The notes beneath the pieces were generated by a model that was given only the letters and a program-made list of their open reading frames with translations, ran no database searches and was not told where the DNA came from. Positions 10,164 to 22,033 of a stretch of DNA of 60,474 nt are shown piece after piece. Numbering within the stretch: the first letter of the stretch is position 1; each line of letters opens with the position of its first letter. This DNA is from Zoopage sp. CT-All (lineage: Eukaryota > Zoopagomycota > Zoopagomycetes > Zoopagales > Zoopagaceae), in assembly GCA_004114245.1 (NCBI GenBank), contig QZWS01000003.1:1-60474 (forward strand). The letters run 5' to 3'. Position numbers and translations under genes: made by a program.

Positions 10164-10255
10164 TGAGCGGAAGGTGGCTATCCTCGTGTTCCAGCGCCAA
10201 CTGGTCGTCTTACCCATCTGTCAATGCAACGAGTGATATCTGTGCTTCCTATCCT

Positions 10256-11652
10256 TCATTCCTGCCAGCTTAGCCGCCCCTTTCTCTCAATCACAGGCCG
10301 CAGCAGCGACATGGTAACCAACACCGCTTCCTCCGTACGGATTGTCCGACTGCCCTGCCCGGGACACACATTCACCCAGTGACGAAACAGCCGCCCGGAA
10401 TCCTCCGCGGCAACCTCCAAATCCTGGTCCGCATCCACCGCGGCTTCAATTCCCGCGACACCACCAAATACCACCAAGAGGTGCTTGAACGAGGGCAGCG
10501 ACTGGAGAACGTCGTCAGCATTGGTCCCACGCTCTGACGTCCCCATCGTCAGGTCGTAGCCATCAGCAAATGGACACTCGGAGAGCACTTTGCCAATGGA
10601 CCCCGCCACACGCACAGTGTAGCCCCAATGCAGGCCATCCGCCTCCCGCGGTTTCTTTGGCGAGACCACCTTGCCACGCAACGCTCTTCTGCCGCCCTCA
10701 TCATTCGCATCGGCAAACTCCAGCGTGACCCGGACACCAGGTTTAAGCGGTCGATCCGCGAATGCCTCCTGCCGAAGTCCAATGTTCACACGGCATCCGA
10801 GACCGTCCGGAGTCGCCGTGGTGGTGAGTCCTTCGCGGTACTTGCTCTGCTCGTTCTGGCGAACATGGTGGGGTGCGTCCAGTGGATTGAGGAGGCCCGC
10901 ATATTTAAGATCGTGATGGACCGGGAATAGTGCACGTCGCAGGTATCTACACGCGCGTTAGCAATATCAAGTGGTGGCCACAGGCTCGTACTGAGGCGTT
11001 TCAAGGTACTGCAAAAGTCTGGCAAGAAACACTGTGCCTTGGTCGCCTACGTTCCTGTTGCCGGCGCCAGAAAACTCTCCTGCGACCAGATCTTTCTTGC
11101 TGATATCGCCGCCAGAGATGCCACTATAGTTTGCTGCGGTGCCAAGCGAGGCACGCTCGTCATAAACGACAACTTCGTCCACATTGAAAACCGCCAGTGC
11201 CCTAGCAATCTTCATACCAACCTTTAGCGCCAGGTAGTCGCAGCATGTAGTAATACCTGACCGACGAGATACGTGCGGAGCTCAGCGGATTGTGCATTTT
11301 CCACAATCGAGCCAGGAAGCGCTATCGATACCGTGTACTTACGCGGCTGATTCCGCAGCACCGTCGTCGTTGCCCCCGTCGTTGCTGATGACGATTTTCT
11401 CTTCTCCTTCCCCGATTTGGGCTTTTCTGCATGCTGATTGCTCGGCGCGATGTGAGTTTTTGCGTCCCTTTCACGGCGCCGAGGCGTATCATGCCGAGGC
11501 TTTTTCGCCTTGGGCTGGACATCTTCTCCCGATGGGGGATCGTTGCCAATGCTCTTCGTCAATTTCTCAGCTTCCTAAGTCTAGGGTGAGAAACGCTGAT
11601 GAGGTGGAGGCGCTGCCTTTGGCGAAGCAGGCACGTCGTCGGCGGCATTCAT
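10256..11652 (-). CDS. SPOUT1: SPOUT1/C9orf114-type putative RNA methyltransferase
   Basis: Four exons, 11652-11635, 11574-11257, 11221-10992 and 10946-10256, give 418 residues. The first exon is only 18 nt (MNAADD). A lysine-rich tail (QPKAKKPRHDTPRRRERD) precedes the conserved core: YTVSIALPGSIVENAQ, ELRTYLVGQVGMKIARAL, VDEVVVYDE, LARLLQYLETPQYLRRALF and LKYAGLLNPLDAPHHVR, then the C-terminal knot portion. The family is a SPOUT (alpha/beta knot, SAM-dependent) protein with an inserted OB-like domain; the human member associates with spindles and the substrate is probably RNA. The 35-nt second intron is short. It lies at the downstream end of a four-gene minus-strand run. Confidence 0.93.
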
Positions 11653-11732
11653 TTTTGTTCGCGAAACCGTCGCGTCAGTCAACATCCCTTTACAATGCAA
11701 ATGCGAGTCGGCTTGTATTTACATGTTCCCCG

Positions 11733-13839
11733 CTAGCCATTGCCGACGACCATGGCTCGCTCAACATCGCATACCTCCGAGTTAGCTGCCAGGTCCGCTC
11801 TGCTATCCATCTCCATCGGCTTGGCATCGACTGCGGTCATCTCGGTCGTACTCTTCTCTCTGCCCGCGTATTTATGCGCCTCCATCGTTGCTACCCAAGC
11901 TTCCTTCTCTGCCTTTGTGTAGGTGCCATTCTTCATCAGGTTAATGCCATCGCCCTCCCAGACTGCGCTCACATGACGACTTGACACGTAGAAAACAAAC
12001 GAGTGCCGCAGATCGCCATCCGGATGAGTATTCAGGATTGGAGTCACGCCATGCTCAAGGCTACGGCCGTCAAAGAAAACGAGCGATAAATGCCGTGACT
12101 CAAACATGGTGCGCAGGTCGGTCAATACAAAGTGGCCGCCCAGCGACCCGGGTGTACGAATGACCAAGCAAACAGCCTTGCCAGCGGCAATATCCTTCGA
12201 ATCGCAGTGCAAGTCCACGGGGTAATTGAAGTTGAGATGGGCTTGCGTGAAGTAGGAGTTACCCAATGCAAGTCCTTGGCGATTGCGTCCAATAAGCACA
12301 GCTTTCTGCGCCGCAGCAGCTTCTGGCCAGATGCGTTCATACTCTGTCCAGACAATTTCCGCGAGCGATATCATGGTGACCATGGTATACTTGACATCGA
12401 GCTTCTCGCTCAGCAGCCATGTAGGGGGTCGTAGCCTGGGCGATCCGTAGCGGTCAATCACCATTCCGATCGAATAGCTCTGCGCTGGACGAAAGTCCTT
12501 GGTGCGTCCGCACTTTTTCCCGTTTTTGACGATGTAAGCGATGAAGGCGAGCAGAGGGTTCAGGGAAAGTCGCTTCAAGGCTTCGTTGTTAGGGGAATAA
12601 ATGACGCGTCGACCAAGTCCGACGTTGCAAGGGTCAACCAATATCGTCGGTTTGCGAATCATGCGAAAGCCGGCACAGTCGCGGTTGGACAGCGGGCGTC
12701 TGTATCGGGTGCCATTCTCTTCAAGACGATGCTCGCGCGGGAAGCGAATGAGGGGGGCCACACTAAATCCACCTAGCCTAGCAAATTGGAGCAGCTGTAG
12801 CAGGTCGATCATATTCTGATCCGTGTCGAAAAATGGATGATGCTGACTGTCGTAGAGCCCGTTAAGGAACATGAGGGATTCGTTGGCAAGCGGATGAAGG
12901 GCCGTGGCGATGGCAAAACGAGACGCTTTCAAAATTTCCAAGGCTCGATCGGACTTTACTTGCAGCTCGTGCAGGACAGAAAACTGTGCAAACTCTTCGA
13001 GTAGCGCCATCAGCCTTGCAGGACTTCTCACAAAATCTTCGTACCAGCGCTGGCGTCCGTGTGCAAATGCACTGCCCCATGAGCCAGAGGGAACGACGGC
13101 GTTCATCCAGGCGAGAACATCACAGCCGTTGCTGGCCCAATCCATGCGTCGGCTTGGACGCGGCACGCGGTTGATGAGGGCGAGATGCAGCGGATTGGCG
13201 AGATCAACACAGGGCACCAGACAACCATTGCCATCCTGATAGCACCGCCCATTATATTCGCGCACGAGCTTCCCATGCATAGTTGCATACTTTAGGGAAT
13301 TGAAGTATGAGCGATGGAACATCTCCACGGCTTCTGCCACATGGTACGACGCAGCAGCAAAATATCCGATCTGTTGCCAGAGCGACAAGTACCGGCTTGT
13401 CGCTATCGCAAGGTTCACATTGTCAGTCACTATAATAAGCAGTCGGCATTTTCTCGTGTGCACATTGTGTGTTGGACAAACTACTGCTCAAAGCGGGAAT
13501 GTACGCCCAATCCGATTCTCGCCAGTCAGCGGACAACGACTCTTCAGGCTTCGCGCTAGCATCGCCATCCGAACTCCGGTACTGGAACACGAACGACGGC
13601 GGTCGGAGATAAAATTCGTAAACCTGCCTCGAGATGCTCGCAAAATCGATCGTAATCTGCTGCCATGGATCATGCAACTCCGCGGCGAGGCTTAACAGCA
13701 CTATGCTGTCTCGCGCGTTGGGTGCAATTAAAGTGTGGTCGTTGTGAATACGCAAAAGGCGGGGGAGAAGCGCGGCTAGAATGTCCCGGAGATGTTCAGC
13801 GGTGGGATTGGGCGCGTTGGGAGACGACGATGGCGTCAT
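11733..13839 (-). CDS. Putative TET/JBP-like 2-oxoglutarate/Fe(II) dioxygenase
   Basis: Two exons, 13839-13482 and 13402-11733 with a 79-nt intron, give 675 residues. The C-terminal third carries a double-stranded beta-helix dioxygenase pattern. It has the iron-binding HxD (LHCDSKD, H518 and D520), a GG turn before a strand (LGGHFVLTD), the distal histidine (LEHGVTP, H570) and a 2OG-contacting arginine 15 residues later (RHSFVFYV, R585). Spacing and the surrounding GG, L-E-H and R-x-S pattern recall TET/JBP enzymes, which oxidise 5-methylcytosine or thymine and in basidiomycetes sit in KDZ transposons. The N-terminal 400 residues match nothing recalled and show no DNA-binding motif. The dioxygenase fold is well supported; the TET/JBP subgroup is inference, and a prolyl-hydroxylase or AlkB-like relative is the main alternative. 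No transposon ends were seen around it. Confidence 0.6.
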
Positions 13840-13923
13840 GGGACATTTGGGTGGAAGATGTGATTGCGGCAATTGCCTCAGGCACTCAAGCAATAGCAGG
13901 TCCCGCTGGAAATATCCACACTT

Positions 13924-15633
13924 TTAGCGACAATCGACTTTCTGATCTACCATACTCGGTTCATGTTGCTTGCGACGCTCCTGTACCTCGTGGTCCTTCC
14001 ACGGTCTGTAGTACAACGGCGGCTCGGCTTGGGTCCTCTTGAATAAATCCTCGAGTGTCAACAACTCTGGCTTCTGCGTCACCGACTCAGTCAGCGAGGA
14101 AGGCGTCGGATCTGTCGTCTCCTGCGGCTCCTGCGGCTCCGTGGCAGGAGCGGACGTGTCTTTGCTGCTCGTCGCTTTTTCCTCGGAACGGCGCAATCCT
14201 TCGAGGCTTGAATCTGCGCTTTGCACTGCCTTCGTTGCATCAGCAAGACTCTTTGCCGCCGTGTTGTTCTCTGTCGGGCTCCCGCCACTGGCCGACTCAT
14301 TTGCAGCTCCAGTGCGACTTGCACCAATTAACGACACGGTCGCCGTCGCGCCTTTACCGCTTGTCTGCAGTGCTTTGCGACGCATTGCCGTCATGACTTC
14401 AGCTCGCATCCGGGTGGCGATCTCATTCCGACGCGCCGCTAGCTCGAACGGCACACTGCCCCCGCTCTGAAATTTTCTTGCGACAACATCCCTGTCATCC
14501 TTCTCACGAGACAATACCACTTGACCAGTTCGGACATCCTCGGTGGCATACAGCACGATGCCACGCGTCTGCGCCTCCTCCTCTTCCAGAATCATATCCC
14601 TGGCCTGGTCTTTCGGGACAAAGACGGGCAGCAGGGCTTTGCCAGTGCGCTCGGGATACACTAATCCGTACAGCTCCTGGCGCGCTGCGACAGCCTCCTC
14701 CACAGTGGCGTAATTGACAAAGCAGTGTGATTTAATCCTATTCATCCAAAAGCCGGTGATGCTTCCGTATGAGGCAAGAAGGGCATGGACCTGAGTAGAG
14801 ACTAGCGGTCGGGTGAAGTTGCGTATGCACAGGGTCTCGGTGGCTGGGACACGAGAGAGTGGAATATCGCTGTCCGCGTCATCCATCTCAGCGGGCGGCG
14901 ATGTTTGCGGTGTGGAGGCGATGATAAGCGGCGTACTGTGGCCCGACACAGTGCGAGTGACCAGTGGCAGCGCGGCGTATAGCCTCGACCGCTTGCCATC
15001 ACCGCCTTGTTGCAGTCCATCGGTATCAGCAGCATCGCTCTTTCGCTTAACGCCGCCCGACGATACCATCTCCCGACTATCACCAGCAACCGACTCTTCT
15101 ACGCTTTCCTCGACGGGCATGTGCGTATCACCAACGATCATGTCATCGCCCATAATGTCAGCGTCGTCGAAATCCAGAACGAGCTCCTCGTGGATATTAT
15201 CGCCGCCACCCGACGGACGACGTGACCAGGAAACGGAGGCACGACGGGGAGATGTGGTGGTGGCAGCAACAGCAGCAGGCGCTTCAGCGGGCAACGGCTC
15301 AACCACAGTCGTCAACGGTGCCGTACCAGCGGTTTGATCCACGGTGTCCTCGACAATCGCCTCCCGAGTCTCATCGCCAGCCAGGGCCTGCACCAGTCGC
15401 TCGACCAACTCCTTTTTGACCCCCTTCGTCGATAAGCCACGCTGTGCGAGTGCGTGGCGGAGATCTGCTACGCGCATCTCCGCCGGCGCAGCTGTGCCTA
15501 CGTCCGCTGCCTGGGCGTCGAATGCTGCATTTGCTGGAGAAGGAGAGCTGGCAAGAGCGCTTTCTGCTGCGCGCGAGGGCGTCGCGCGGGAAGATGTGCG
15601 CAGGGCCCGGGCCGGGGTGATCGCGAGCGGCAT
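13924..15633 (-). CDS. ACIN1: Acinus homologue (SAP domain, RRM, RSB motif)
   Basis: Single exon, 569 residues. In order: a SAP DNA-binding motif at about residues 53-85 (MRVADLRHALAQRG, then KKELVERL); an acidic middle with a basic KRKSD patch; an RRM at about 268-345 (ETLCIRNFTRPLVSTQVHAL, then HCFVNYAT); and near the C-terminus the RNPS1-SAP18 binding motif (LEDLFKRTQAEPPLYYRPW). This order is diagnostic for Acinus, which builds the ASAP complex with SAP18 and RNPS1 on the exon-junction complex. Finding it fits a genome with many introns. The start is 85 nt from the XPO1 stop and the stop is 84 nt from the dioxygenase start, all on the same strand. Confidence 0.93.
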   Translation of the reverse strand: MPLAITPARALRTSSRATPSRAAESALASSPSPANAAFDAQAADVGTAAPAEMRVADLRHALAQRGLSTKGVKKELVERLVQALAGDETREAIVEDTVDQTAGTAPLTTVVEPLPAEAPAAVAATTTSPRRASVSWSRRPSGGGDNIHEELVLDFDDADIMGDDMIVGDTHMPVEESVEESVAGDSREMVSSGGVKRKSDAADTDGLQQGGDGKRSRLYAALPLVTRTVSGHSTPLIIASTPQTSPPAEMDDADSDIPLSRVPATETLCIRNFTRPLVSTQVHALLASYGSITGFWMNRIKSHCFVNYATVEEAVAARQELYGLVYPERTGKALLPVFVPKDQARDMILEEEEAQTRGIVLYATEDVRTGQVVLSREKDDRDVVARKFQSGGSVPFELAARRNEIATRMRAEVMTAMRRKALQTSGKGATATVSLIGASRTGAANESASGGSPTENNTAAKSLADATKAVQSADSSLEGLRRSEEKATSSKDTSAPATEPQEPQETTDPTPSSLTESVTQKPELLTLEDLFKRTQAEPPLYYRPWKDHEVQERRKQHEPSMVDQKVDCR

Positions 15634-15717
15634 GGCAGATATGGTGGGCGTGTTGCAAAGATCGCAGGGTGCAGCGATAAAGCCTGCTTGGCATCACATT
15701 CGCTCACAGCAGCCTAT

Positions 15718-18700
15718 TCACAAATCCTCGTCCATCGACGGCATCTCGCTGGGCTTGAGCAGCCCAGGCACCCTCATCGCGTTCTCCAGCTCCATCTGTC
15801 GCCTGCTCTCCTGCTCCTGCTCGCGCTCATCCAAGAATAGCTCGGCCGAATCTCCAGCAAATTCCTAGGCAGATCAGTCGCCGCTGGCTACGCGTTTTAG
15901 CAAACCTTGAGTTGTATAAGGAAGTCCCGGATATGAAGCTTGAACTGCACCGGGTTCTGGTTGAGTTCAAACAGACCGAGAACGAACCCTTGGATTTGCA
16001 CCCTAATGCCTCCGGTTAGCCAGCGCACCCAATGACCACCTGCTCACGGCTGGAGATGAGGGAATGCAGTTTGCAGCATCCCAATGACGTGGTCACGCAA
16101 GAACTCCTTGTTGGATGCGTTCGGATTGGACATTTGCCCCGGCGCAAACAGGGGCGCGGAAACAGCATCGACGGACACCAGCTCAAACATGCGTGCGAGA
16201 ACCAAACACTGGCCCTTGAACCCTACAGCAGTGGCGAGGCGATATCAAACATTCGCAGCAGCATGACCAAAACCATACCGCTTTTGTGCTCACGATCAGT
16301 AAGAATGACGAATACATCTTGTAGCAACGATAAAAAGTGGGCTTGATAAAACGCATTGGCCGTGACCATGTCGGCCTTGGAGAAATTTTCAATCATTTCG
16401 AGGCATATCGCCAACCCCGTGTCCATGATGTCGCGATGTGTGTGCTTGAATGCCCAAATAATACTGTCCAGTACCAGCTTGAATACGCTTGGGGGCAGCA
16501 GCAAAAGGGCTGATCCGCAAAAGTGAGCAAACGCTTACAGCTGACTCAACATACCATCAAAGCAATGGCTGTTAATGGCCTTGATCAAAGCGAAAAAGTT
16601 AACACGGTGCTCGGGATACTCGGAAAAATCCTTGCTGATCATTTCCAGGGTGCAATTGAAGACCGCGTCGAGAATCGCTTGAACTTTATTCGTCATTGAA
16701 CTCTATCCAAACGTGAGAGATGCTGGTCTAAAAGGCAATACAACATACAGAAAGCTTTTCAATGATGGCAGCGGTGCAACCAAGAACCTCGGCATCACGG
16801 GCAGGCTCGACCATTTTGGCATAGTCACCAAGAGTAGCGTCAAGGAGCGGAGGCAAGTATTCGTTCGCAACCAGCATGGTGTCTTCAGCGCTTTCCACAA
16901 ACGTCTGCACAAGCTTGAGAATCTCCTTCTTGACGGCACGCATCTGCCGAACTCGGGGAGTGCGCGTCGCAATCAGACCTTGCGAGACAACGGCTTCGTT
17001 GATCAGCTGGCTCATGGAGCGGTAGAGTTGAAGCATATCAAGGAAATTTCTTGCGAGCTGCGGCTGGAACCCTGCTCCAACGGACGATGCGACAGCCACA
17101 TTGATCTTAAGGGTGTTGACCAATTCGCGGACAATCAGATCACTAGCAAGTCTGGCTGGATGCTGAGATGCCTGAAGGATGATTCCGTCCCACTAGTCGG
17201 ACCTATCAGTAACAGCAAGATAGAGCTCGCATCGCTTACAACGATGTTCGGCTGGCTCATCGCCTTGGCTAGAAGCGGCTCTTGGTACTTGGGCTGAATC
17301 TGGGCAGCAATCATGGAGCCAATGGCCTCGTAAAACGTATTCTTTTGAGACGCTGACAGGTCCAACATGATTTGCTCCTTGAACTCGAGGATCTCGTCGA
17401 TGAACGGACGAACTTCGCCGACCTGCTGGAGAACGAAATGGCGGCGGCATTGCGTTGCAATCTTGATAAATGTGTCGCAGGCCATGTCCTGAACACCCTC
17501 GTGCAGTTCATGCATAAACTCGAAAAGCTTGTTGACGACGGTCTTGAGGAATCGCCAGTGGGCCTTAAGAAAGCGCGGGTATTGACCGACGATATACATT
17601 ATGTTGGCGGCCACGATTGCCTTGTTGTCCTTGCCGCGCTTCATCTCAACAAGCGACAGAAGGTTCTTGATCACGGTAACAAGAAATCGCTTCTCGGCAT
17701 CCTCGTCTAAATGCAAATCAGCGACACAATTCTTGGCATCATGCGGTCTACTCATTGCGCCGGAAACAGAACCGATGGCCCAGCAAAGTTTGCTGAGGTT
17801 GGCAAATGACCACTCCGAGCCATCCATCTGCCGGTCAAGCTTGTCTGTCATGATCTGCTCGGTATTGACCACGTCCAGATGAGTCATATAGACGAGGCAC
17901 TCGCGCATGCTCTTGTACAGGGTGATGGTGTCGCTTTCCTTCATATACTCGCGGACTACCTCACCCTCGTCATTCTCAACGACGAGGACTTCCTCGGGCT
18001 TAACCATGCGTTCAATCACGACGACGCGGAGTCGCTCAAAGATTTCAGCGTAAATAGCTGGCCGATCGACACGGGGCAGAGGCGGGGTATACGTTGTCTG
18101 GCTAAACGTCCCTCCTTGCGTATTCAGGAGGTGGATAGGGTGCTGCTGCTTCTCGACGTAGAGATCGGCGACGAGCTTGGACCAGTAGTCAAGGCAGACC
18201 TTGAATATCTCACGTTCATCGACCCGTGAAATATTGACAAGGTAGGCGTGACCGAGAAGTAGCAGATCCTGAGAGGAACCGGACCGTTCGATAGCCTTTG
18301 TGGTCATTAGCATCGGCAAATTCACCACGGGAGGTACCTGAAGGTGAACCCCAAGAATACTAGTGAGGAAGATGGCCAAGTTCTGAACAAACTGCTGGTC
18401 ACGGTCGCTACTGTCTTCGTATACACTCTCAAAATCTATTCAGCGTGAGCAAGGCTAACGATCCCTATTTGCTGTTGCACCAGTATCAATCGGAACAATA
18501 TCACGGATGCGCGCCATGACAAGTTCGTAGAGAATGACGAATTTGTCATTGTACTCGGAGCCGACGGTCAGCGATCCAATCTCTGTGAGACACTTGAGGG
18601 TCACATTGCGATACTCCATGCGCACAAGATGCTAGTGGGCAATTAACAAATGCACAGCCTTGCTGTAGATCCTACCGTGACGAGAATATCGACAATGTTG

Positions 18701-19746
18701 GTCTCAAAGACATATCCGAGAGGAATCCAGTTAAGGAAGCGAAGGAGCGTCTCCAGCGTGGCCAAAATCAAGCTCGGCTTTTGAGCCTGCTCGAGCACTT
18801 CACGGCAGAGCTGGAAAATTTCCGAGAACTCGCCGCACATTTGATCCTTGAGAGCCTTTTGCTTGCGCTGGGTCATTTCTTCCTCGCCGAAATCGAATAC
18901 CTCCTCGCTGAGAAGTTTGAGGATGACCATGTTGTTCTCGCACAATGGGATGCTGGACTTGGAGCTAGCGCAAATTTCCGGTATAAACGTCGGCCAGTTG
19001 TGCGGCCACTCTTGCTTGAGAATCTGCAGGAGATGGTGAGGCTAATGGGGAAGGAGTGTTGCGGTGCTTATACCTGAACGAGCACCATGTTGAGCTTATT
19101 GAGGAAGATCTTTTCGCGGTGCATCGCCTCTTCATCCGACGATATGCGAATGACGAGGTTGATGATGTAGTTCTTGATACCTATGCAATACCAAGTGAGC
19201 ACGACTTTTGTGGCGTCATCATCTACCAAGACTTTGCTCCCGAGGGAGCACCTTCCACCGAGTCTTGATGAGCTTCTCAAGAACCTGAAGCGCAATGTAC
19301 TGATAAACGCGATGTGAGAAAGCGGATGAAGGCAGGGAGTGCTGCGCACCTTGCTCTGCGGCACTTGTGCGTGCTCGAGGATAGCGTCCGCACGTGTCCA
19401 CGCATCCTGATGTTCCTCAAACTGGGTTAAAACTTGTTGCGCGAGTTTTTGCTGTATAGCGTAGTGTTAATATGTGAGAAATGGACAGCGGAGCGGCGGA
19501 GTGCCAAACGCACTTCTTGGCCGCGGCCGGTGAAAAATGTCAGCGCAACGCGGTCGAGCAACGCCACATCAAACTCGCGCGTAAAATCGAGTATTCCCTA
19601 TAAAGCAAATAGCGCATTAGGATATATCGAGGAGATGGGACAACGCGTCGGAGGTGGCATCCATCCGGCATCAAGGCGATGCAAATCTTGCCGACAGCAG
19701 GATCCAAGCGAAGGGGAGCGAGCGGTGGTACGATGCATACCTCCAT
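15718..19746 (-). CDS. XPO1: Exportin-1 (CRM1), nuclear export receptor
   Basis: Sixteen exons give 1073 residues, against 1071 in human. Exons: 19746-19741, 19597-19514, 19451-19350, 19299-19227, 19180-19074, 19023-18676, 18631-18481, 18435-18338, 18295-17752, 17706-17240, 17192-16749, 16702-16555, 16509-16279, 16222-16048, 16002-15906, 15864-15718. The first exon is just ATGGAG. Landmarks: [83 protein letters not shown] and an acidic C-terminus ending MPSMDEDL. The protein is a HEAT-repeat karyopherin that carries leucine-rich NES cargo and RanGTP through the pore. The NES-groove cysteine ([11 protein letters not shown]) that reacts with leptomycin B in other species is present, so sensitivity is predicted. 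Introns are 41-62 nt except the first (143 nt). Confidence 0.98.
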
Positions 19747-20004
19747 GACAGCAGATCAGCGCAGGTGGGCGACGATATGAGAGCGCTGGCCGGATCGGAC
19801 CGATAAGTGCTGGTAGAAGAGCAGAGATCGCACGGATGTGTCCGTTTTGCCTGATCACTTTGCAAAGCCAGCGACGATTATTTTCTCACAAAACGGTAAG
19901 TGCCCGCGTCAGCTAGAGCCAAAACTGTTTGCATATTGAAACCTTCAATGGCGAGGACTGGTGCTTAACTAATCAATATCTACAAGTGCTGCAAAATTGA
20001 TGCC

Positions 20005-20979
20005 TTATGCCAAAGCGACGTGTCCAAGATCACTCGGCCGTCGACCCTTTCCGTCCAACACTTCCCACAGTTCTTTTCGATCTAGCTCGCGCAGCGCTCG
20101 CACTACACCTTGACTGCCCTGTCTTGCAGCTATATGCGCCGGTGTTCCATCATCAACCGTGTCAGGATTGATTGGGTCCAATCCAATTGACAGACCGAGG
20201 GTAAATATCTCGGGATAGTCCAAAAGCGCGGCATAGTGCAGCATTCCACGATTATTCTTGTCTCGGACGGATACTGGCGGGTTCCAGTTGGATAGAAGAT
20301 ATCGGAGAAGGTCAATGTTGCCGGAAATCACAGCGTTGAGAAAGACATCCAGCCCAGACGCATCCGCAGCCTGCATTCCGAGGGGATATGCCTCGAGGAG
20401 CAGCAACACTGACTCCGAGCAACCTGATTGAGCGGCGGCATGTACTGGCAGCCTTCCGGTGCGCCCCGCCATAGACGCGCAAGATGGATCCGCGCTGAGC
20501 AATATTCCCACGGCCTTGGAGCCTTGCGGATGAGCAGCTGCCAAATGCAATGGCGTGCGCCCATCGCTCGTCACACAGTTTGAACTTGCTCCGGCATCAA
20601 TCAGAATCTGTATGGCATCGACCGCCAATTTATCAGCAGCAATGTGCAACGCAGTCCAGGCACCATGCTTCCCAGCATCCAGCTCCACACCAGCACGCCC
20701 GACGAGGACTTTCAGCGACGGAGCATGAGTCACTGCATCATGAACCGGCGTCCTGCCTTTATGGTTTGGCTGACCCAATACGCGTGGGGCAATGTGCGCA
20801 ATGAGGGTCGGGAGAAGGTCGTCGCGATGGGCGCGGATGCATTCATGCACGAGCGAGTCCCCCGCCGCATCGACAGATTCCAGGCCAAACTGGCTTGGAA
20901 GACTTGCAATTTCTTGGCGCAGCGCGCCTGGCGTTGTCGCTGGATCCCGTAGAGCACGGAGGAGCGTGGTTCGGTGCAT
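20005..20979 (-). CDS. Ankyrin-repeat protein
   Basis: Single exon, 324 residues. At least six ankyrin repeats fill the protein from about residue 35: DSLVHECIRAHRDDLLPTL, GRTPVHDAV, GAWTALHIAADKL, DGRTPLHLAAAHPQG, GRLPVHAAAQSG, GLDVFLNAVISG, NRGMLHYAALL and DGTPAHIAARQG. It ends GKGRRPSDLGHVALA. There is no signal peptide, F-box, kinase or membrane segment. Such all-ankyrin proteins are protein-interaction scaffolds and the partner cannot be inferred. The gene lies between XPO1 and an AT-rich island. Confidence 0.85.
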   Translation of the reverse strand: MHRTTLLRALRDPATTPGALRQEIASLPSQFGLESVDAAGDSLVHECIRAHRDDLLPTLIAHIAPRVLGQPNHKGRTPVHDAVTHAPSLKVLVGRAGVELDAGKHGAWTALHIAADKLAVDAIQILIDAGASSNCVTSDGRTPLHLAAAHPQGSKAVGILLSADPSCASMAGRTGRLPVHAAAQSGCSESVLLLLEAYPLGMQAADASGLDVFLNAVISGNIDLLRYLLSNWNPPVSVRDKNNRGMLHYAALLDYPEIFTLGLSIGLDPINPDTVDDGTPAHIAARQGSQGVVRALRELDRKELWEVLDGKGRRPSDLGHVALA

Positions 20980-22033
20980 GGAAAGTTGAGATGCGAGGGC
21001 ACGGCACGTGCAACATGCGACTTGCCAAGAGGTTGAGTTGAATAGCCCCGTGGAATGGGCCGTAGCAAGGGCGAGGGTGAGGGCGAGGCTGGATGGCGTA
21101 GGTCTACCTCTCGATGGTTGTAAATAATGCGTACAGTTGCTTACCCCTCATGGGATCGACGCTGACAGGGCACAAGATTGGTAGTCAATAATTAAGGTAA
21201 TCAAATGTAAATATATCAGCAAGTGCAATTAGGGTATAAGGAATTGCAGATACAAGTATACTGCATGGCAAAGGCATTCTAAAAGCACAGTGAAACTGTT
21301 TGCAATCAATTCTTTAGGACCAAAGTATACTCCCTTGTATATATTTTATATTAAGCTTTAAAGGTTGGCTCTAAATAGGTATATTATGTACAATAGTTAA
21401 TTATTGTAGTGGGTAGTAGTAATCAGTGGGAGTTTATGAGAATGCATGTATTTTGTAGAATACAAAACTATATCTGCAGAGAAGCATGCTTTTGGAGCAC
21501 ACCTTACATTAATTACACTTGGCTTATAATAGTAAGCAATGCTTATGACTAGGATTCTTCAACTATTTATAAGAATGCATCTTAAATAGCCTTATTTTAT
21601 ATTTTCCATCTATGTAGCTGTAAATATATTTATCAATTATGCTAAAGCTATTTTGCATTAAGAAATCCTGGTATGCATTCTATTCTCTATACAAAATAGA
21701 CTTCTTAAGCTGACTTTATAGTCAAGATTTGATTATAAATAGTGTATTCCATTCCAAGAATAGGCCATCAGATATTTTTTATCATATGGCAGCCATTCAG
21801 AGACTACTGAAAGGACCAGCATGCAAATTAGCACTCTGATAATGGATGGGAATTGTCAACAAACATGTATTAATTCAAGTATGAATGGTGCAAATGAAAC
21901 TCGTGGCAGACAGCCAACTCGTGGTAGCCAGTCACCTCGTGTGGCTCAAATTCACACGCCCTGCCCTCCAGTCCGCACCTCTGCTCTTTACCGCCTGTGC
22001 TTCCTCGAGCTCATCACGATACTTCCGTCAATC
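20980..22033. other. Gene-free region containing AT-rich island 1 (about 21160-21830)
   Basis: From about 21160 to 21830 the sequence turns strongly AT-rich (many TATA, TTTTAT and ATTAAT strings) against GC-rich flanking genes. No ORF of note, hairpin array or tRNA was found. The abrupt base change suggests a decayed repeat, but no element family was recognised. It leads directly into a small secreted-protein gene. Confidence 0.6.

Noticed and set aside
9031-10236. Alternative plus-strand frame of about 400 codons over the Q/P/G/Y gene
   Set aside because: Arginine-, proline- and serine-rich shadow of a repetitive GC-rich gene; the chosen frame has coherent YGPQ repeats and a fitting ATG.
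11733-13839. KDZ transposase partner or terminal repeats around the TET/JBP-like gene
   Set aside because: Both flanks are filled within about 85 bp by conserved host genes; no inverted repeats were seen.
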